This document shows, in pieces, positions 6,086-8,856 of a stretch of DNA of 8,856 nt. The translations under genes were made by a program, and so were the position numbers. Source of the stretch: Oscillospiraceae bacterium (GTDB lineage: Bacteria > Bacillota > Clostridia > Oscillospirales > Oscillospiraceae); assembly GCA_020025175.1 (NCBI GenBank), contig JAHHSM010000074.1:1-8856 (forward strand), read 5' to 3'. Below the pieces are notes generated by a model, which was not told the origin of the DNA, made no database searches, and was given only the letters and a program-made list of their open reading frames with translations. Position 1 is the first letter of the stretch. Each line of letters begins with the position of its first letter.

Positions 6086-6190
6086 GACTTTCAGCTTTTA
6101 TTAAACTTCCTTATGAAACATACCCCTCATCAGGGCAAACTTCTATAAGGATACAAAATGAACCCAGCGTAAGCTGAATACGGAACACGC

Positions 6191-6230
6191 AAAAGAACCC
6201 CGACTGTAATTCCACAGTTGGAGTCCTTTT
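6191..6230 (-). terminator. Terminator of the ABC exporter unit
   Basis: Arms 6191-6207 and 6214-6230 around an AATTCC loop pair at 16 of 17 positions when read on the minus strand, counting G-U pairs. The minus-strand transcript ends in UUCUUUU. It lies 66 bp after the permease stop codon at 6297, so it probably ends that transcript. A weaker plus-strand function is possible because the plus strand ends in CCTTTT. Confidence 0.75.
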
Positions 6231-6296
6231 GCCGTCGTTCGGCAGGGTTTTATGGTATTTAATTTAGTAATTTTTGAATCGCTTAAAGGAATCCCA

Positions 6297-8618
6297 TCAC
6301 AGCTCGTTGATCGTTTCCGAAACTGCCATATTACAAATCCGTTTTGCGGGAGCAAACGGCGCAAGAACGGAAGTAAATACAAGCAGTACCAGGATTCCTC
6401 CAATCGATGTGAAAGGAATTTGCCAGGCAGTACCCCAGTAATTTGTAATCATCCGGGTATAGAGAAAATAATGCAGCGGCAGCCCCAATCCACAGCCTGC
6501 AAGGAGTCCAAGTACTGTATATGCGGCAGCTTCCACACGGATCATCTTTTTGATTTGTAAACCATCCATGCCCACTGCACGCATGGCTCCATATTGCCTA
6601 ATCCTTGAGGAAACACTCATGGAAATACTGTTTACTGTATGGATGATGGTAATCAATGTAACCACAGCGAGAAATCCATAAACAAACAGACAGAACATAT
6701 AATAGGTATTTTGGGTGTCTTTGTTTTGTGCCAGTCGGTCATAAAAGCGATACTGTCCTTCCGCCAATACGTGAAGTTTATTCACATTCTGTGTTGTTGC
6801 ACCTTTACTCAGCTGTACATCAAGGATCGCATAGGCATCTTTGCCTGTAACTTTCCGGAATGTTTTCTCTGAGCAGATCACAGTTGGCTGTTCCGAAGTG
6901 TCAAAGGGACTATCTTTCAAAACTCCCGCTACTGTAAGCTCTTCGTGATCCAGACGAATCGTATCACCCACCTTCAAGGAGTTGCTTTTATCAAAAACAG
7001 TCAGTACACCATTGCCTTCCATGACCGTGGAAATATCACCTGCAATCAAATCCTCTTCTGCCCAGCGGAACTGCTGGTCTTCATAGGAAATCAAATCAAT
7101 TTGACCTGATTTCCCTTCATATTCGGCAGGAATGCTTTGATACATCCGACCAAATACCCGTTTCACATACGGATGGCTTTCAACCTCTTCCGCAAAGCTT
7201 TTTTCAATTTCACACAGATTATCTGCACTGGCATAGAAAACATCCGGTGCCCATGGCTTTAATGGATTGGCTGCCATATGAACCCATTGAACCAGAACCG
7301 AAAAACTTAAAATCATGATGATGCTGAGTGCAAAAGAGCCAGTCATCAGAAGCAGATTTTTGGGAGAGGATACAGCATGATGAATTCCTAATGTAGTCTC
7401 GATTTTCAAAAAGTTCCTTCGGATCGGTCGAAACGCGTTTCCCTTTTCAGCGAGATTTCCGGTAACTGCGGCAACCGGAGAAACACCCGCCGCCCGTCTT
7501 GCAGGGGAGATAGAGGACAACAGTACGGTCAGAACACCAACAACAATTCCACTGATGATACCAACCATACTAACCCCTAACAGCGGAATTTGAGTAAACT
7601 CAGCGCCCACACCAAAGCGGAGCAACGCACAAAGCAGCCATGTTATCATAATGCCTAACCCAACGCCAACGGGAACTGCTGTTTTACACCAATAGAGTGC
7701 CTCCAACCGAACTATGTGCATAATCTGGGCTCGACTTGCCCCAATACAGCGGAGCATCCCGAAAAATTGTGTACGCTCCGCAGTTCGACTGTTCAGACTG
7801 CCTGCAATCATAAAGATGCCCGCAGCCAAAACCAGCACAAACAAAATTCCGGCTACCAGATACATTCCCATCACGTAAGAATCACTGCTAAACCCAGTTA
7901 ATCCCAGCAAAGCCGTATTTTCAGATAATGTTTCATCGGTAAAACCATCTGTTTGCCGCAACCCTGCAATCACCCTTCGAATATTGATATGATCCACAAA
8001 ACGAACAAAGCAGACGGGTCTAATCGGATTTCCAACGCTTTGCGAAAGGGCAAGAAAGGAATCCCAGTTGAGAAATGCACCGACAATATCGGCATCTGAG
8101 CTGATAGTAACATCTCCACCAAAGCCGGAAATCGTGTAGCCAAAATCTCCGGCTGGTGTATGTATTGTAATCATATCTCCGATGTTCAGAGGAAGCAGTT
8201 CCTTTGCACGATTAGAAAGTAGAATTTCATTCTCTTTTACAGGAAAGTGTCCTTCCGTCAAATCGTCGTAAATATTCGTTAGAATTGCAGCATCAGCACC
8301 TGCAATAACGCAGCTTTTGCCATGAATCGTATAGTCTTGGGATAAATCAAAGTTCAGTCCGTCATAACGAGAGGAAGCCACCACATCCGTGCGCCGGGAA
8401 ATTTGCTCGATCTGCTGTGCAGATGGCTCTTTCAGCATGATATGCCAATTTCCGTGTTCTTCGATTGCTCGTATCGTTTCCATACGAATCGCCATATCTG
8501 CCATACTGAAAATCGTCGTGACCAGCAGCACGGAAATGATAATACACAGCAGCGTCATCCGATTCTGACGCTTTCGTACCTTGGCTGAAATTGGAATCAG
8601 GCTCAGGTAGCTTTTCAT
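6297..8618 (-). CDS. ABC transporter permease, FtsX/MacB-like (two FtsX domains)
   Basis: A 773-residue membrane protein, the permease half of a MacB/FtsX-type ABC system. Such systems act on peptides, antibiotics or envelope lipoproteins rather than nutrient sugars. I see about eight membrane helices, near residues 21-41, 252-274, 313-335, 348-370, 424-446, 642-664, 697-720 and 735-758. Two large extracytoplasmic domains (about 42-250 and 447-640) follow helices 1 and 5. Each half carries the FtsX core signature: FFGMLRCIGASRAQI (285-299) and QYGAMRAVGMDGLQIKK (675-691). It is thus an internal tandem duplication. GGGAGG lies 8 nt before the chosen ATG; an in-frame GTG at 8627 overlaps that site and is unlikely. 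It overlaps the ATPase stop by ATGA, implying coupling. The exported substrate cannot be named. Confidence 0.9.
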   Translation of the reverse strand: MKSYLSLIPISAKVRKRQNRMTLLCIIISVLLVTTIFSMADMAIRMETIRAIEEHGNWHIMLKEPSAQQIEQISRRTDVVASSRYDGLNFDLSQDYTIHGKSCVIAGADAAILTNIYDDLTEGHFPVKENEILLSNRAKELLPLNIGDMITIHTPAGDFGYTISGFGGDVTISSDADIVGAFLNWDSFLALSQSVGNPIRPVCFVRFVDHINIRRVIAGLRQTDGFTDETLSENTALLGLTGFSSDSYVMGMYLVAGILFVLVLAAGIFMIAGSLNSRTAERTQFFGMLRCIGASRAQIMHIVRLEALYWCKTAVPVGVGLGIMITWLLCALLRFGVGAEFTQIPLLGVSMVGIISGIVVGVLTVLLSSISPARRAAGVSPVAAVTGNLAEKGNAFRPIRRNFLKIETTLGIHHAVSSPKNLLLMTGSFALSIIMILSFSVLVQWVHMAANPLKPWAPDVFYASADNLCEIEKSFAEEVESHPYVKRVFGRMYQSIPAEYEGKSGQIDLISYEDQQFRWAEEDLIAGDISTVMEGNGVLTVFDKSNSLKVGDTIRLDHEELTVAGVLKDSPFDTSEQPTVICSEKTFRKVTGKDAYAILDVQLSKGATTQNVNKLHVLAEGQYRFYDRLAQNKDTQNTYYMFCLFVYGFLAVVTLITIIHTVNSISMSVSSRIRQYGAMRAVGMDGLQIKKMIRVEAAAYTVLGLLAGCGLGLPLHYFLYTRMITNYWGTAWQIPFTSIGGILVLLVFTSVLAPFAPAKRICNMAVSETINEL

Positions 8619-8856
8619 TCCCGGCACCTCCCGAAATCAGAGAGAACACCATCCGAAACTTGCAGAATACGGTCTGCCGTTTGCGCAATACTCCTGCTGT
8701 GGGTAATCATAATAATCGTTTGCTCATATTTTCGGGACGCTTCTTTCAGCAGGGCAATGACCTCACTGCTGTTCTGGGTGTCCAGATTGCCGGTTGGCTC
8801 ATCCGCCAAAATTAAAGAGGGGCGAGTCATCAGGGCACGACCGATTGCCACACGCT
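8615..8856 (-). CDS. ABC transporter ATP-binding protein, MacB/LolD type (5' end outside window)
   Basis: The C-terminal 79 or so residues of the ATPase partner of the following permease. The visible part begins just after the signature motif with RVAIGRAL. It continues with the Walker B SLILADEPTGNLD (aspartate and catalytic glutamate in ADEP, D-loop GNLD) and the H-switch histidine in IIMITHSRSIA. DEPTGNLD is typical of the MacB/LolD/FtsE branch. The start lies beyond 8856. Its TGA stop overlaps the permease ATG in ATGA, showing they form one unit on the minus strand. No truncation or frameshift is seen in the visible part. Confidence 0.93.
   Translation of the reverse strand, partial: RVAIGRALMTRPSLILADEPTGNLDTQNSSEVIALLKEASRKYEQTIIMITHSRSIAQTADRILQVSDGVLSDFGRCRE
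8627..8632 (-). promoter_or_regulatory. Ribosome binding site of the permease inside the ATPase gene
   Basis: GGGAGG on the minus strand lies 8 nt before the ATG at 8618. It decides for that start over the in-frame GTG at 8625-8627, which it touches. Confidence 0.7.

Larger units (their letters stand above)
5986..6296. other. Convergent intergenic region with two terminators
   Basis: This 311-bp gap separates the plus-strand small gene from the minus-strand ABC unit. It contains the two hairpins annotated separately (6049-6085 and 6191-6230). A third, weak 5-bp hairpin, TGCCG/CGGCA, lies at about 6230-6244. The remainder is AT-rich without a convincing open frame; a minus-strand frame across 6143-6403 lacks protein-like composition and overlaps the permease gene. 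Confidence 0.6.

Noticed and set aside
6143..6403. Minus-strand open frame of 86 codons overlapping the permease 3' end
   Set aside because: It spans the terminator hairpin and overlaps the FtsX permease in another frame, has no ribosome binding site, and shows no protein-like pattern.

Overview
The window looks like a chromosomal segment of a low-to-mid GC Bacillota, most plausibly an anaerobic clostridium of the gut type. The grounds are strong purine-rich Shine-Dalgarno sites before nearly every gene, compact operons, a SorC-type sugar regulator, and a MacB/FtsX-type ABC exporter. No marker gene fixes the genus. The layout looks like stable chromosome: no transposase, integrase, tRNA, rRNA or CRISPR array was seen.

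Positions 1-4315, all minus strand, form a tightly spaced five-gene carbohydrate operon. In transcription order it holds an FGGY carbohydrate kinase, a ribulose-phosphate 3-epimerase-like enzyme, a class II ketose-bisphosphate aldolase-like enzyme, a YjbQ/UPF0047 protein, and a triosephosphate isomerase of the short archaeal type that runs off the left edge. Gaps are 12-22 bp, and in three of the four junctions the ribosome binding site abuts or overlaps the previous stop codon. The logic is kinase, then epimerase, then aldolase, then triose isomerase: a phosphorylated ketose is epimerised at C3, cleaved to dihydroxyacetone phosphate plus an aldehyde (or a related product), and the triose is fed to glycolysis. 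The substrate cannot be read from sequence. Several specificity positions in the epimerase and aldolase differ from the textbook enzymes, so an unusual sugar is likely.

Positions 4316-4549 are a divergent control region. It holds a consensus promoter for a SorC-family regulator (4550-5494, plus strand), overlapped by a perfect 20-bp inverted repeat. It also holds a plausible promoter for the kinase operon, with a near-copy of the operator core just downstream. The two operator cores lie 146 bp apart, close to 14 helical turns, which would suit repression by looping.

Positions 5495-6296 hold a small unrecognised plus-strand gene (about 109 aa) and two hairpin terminators. Positions 6297-8856, minus strand, hold an 8-helix FtsX/MacB-type ABC permease translationally coupled to the C-terminal end of its ATPase, which runs off the right edge; this unit seems unrelated to the sugar operon.

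The most interesting content is the sugar operon. It places the poorly understood YjbQ protein inside a specific sugar-phosphate pathway together with a non-canonical triose isomerase, epimerase and aldolase under one regulator.
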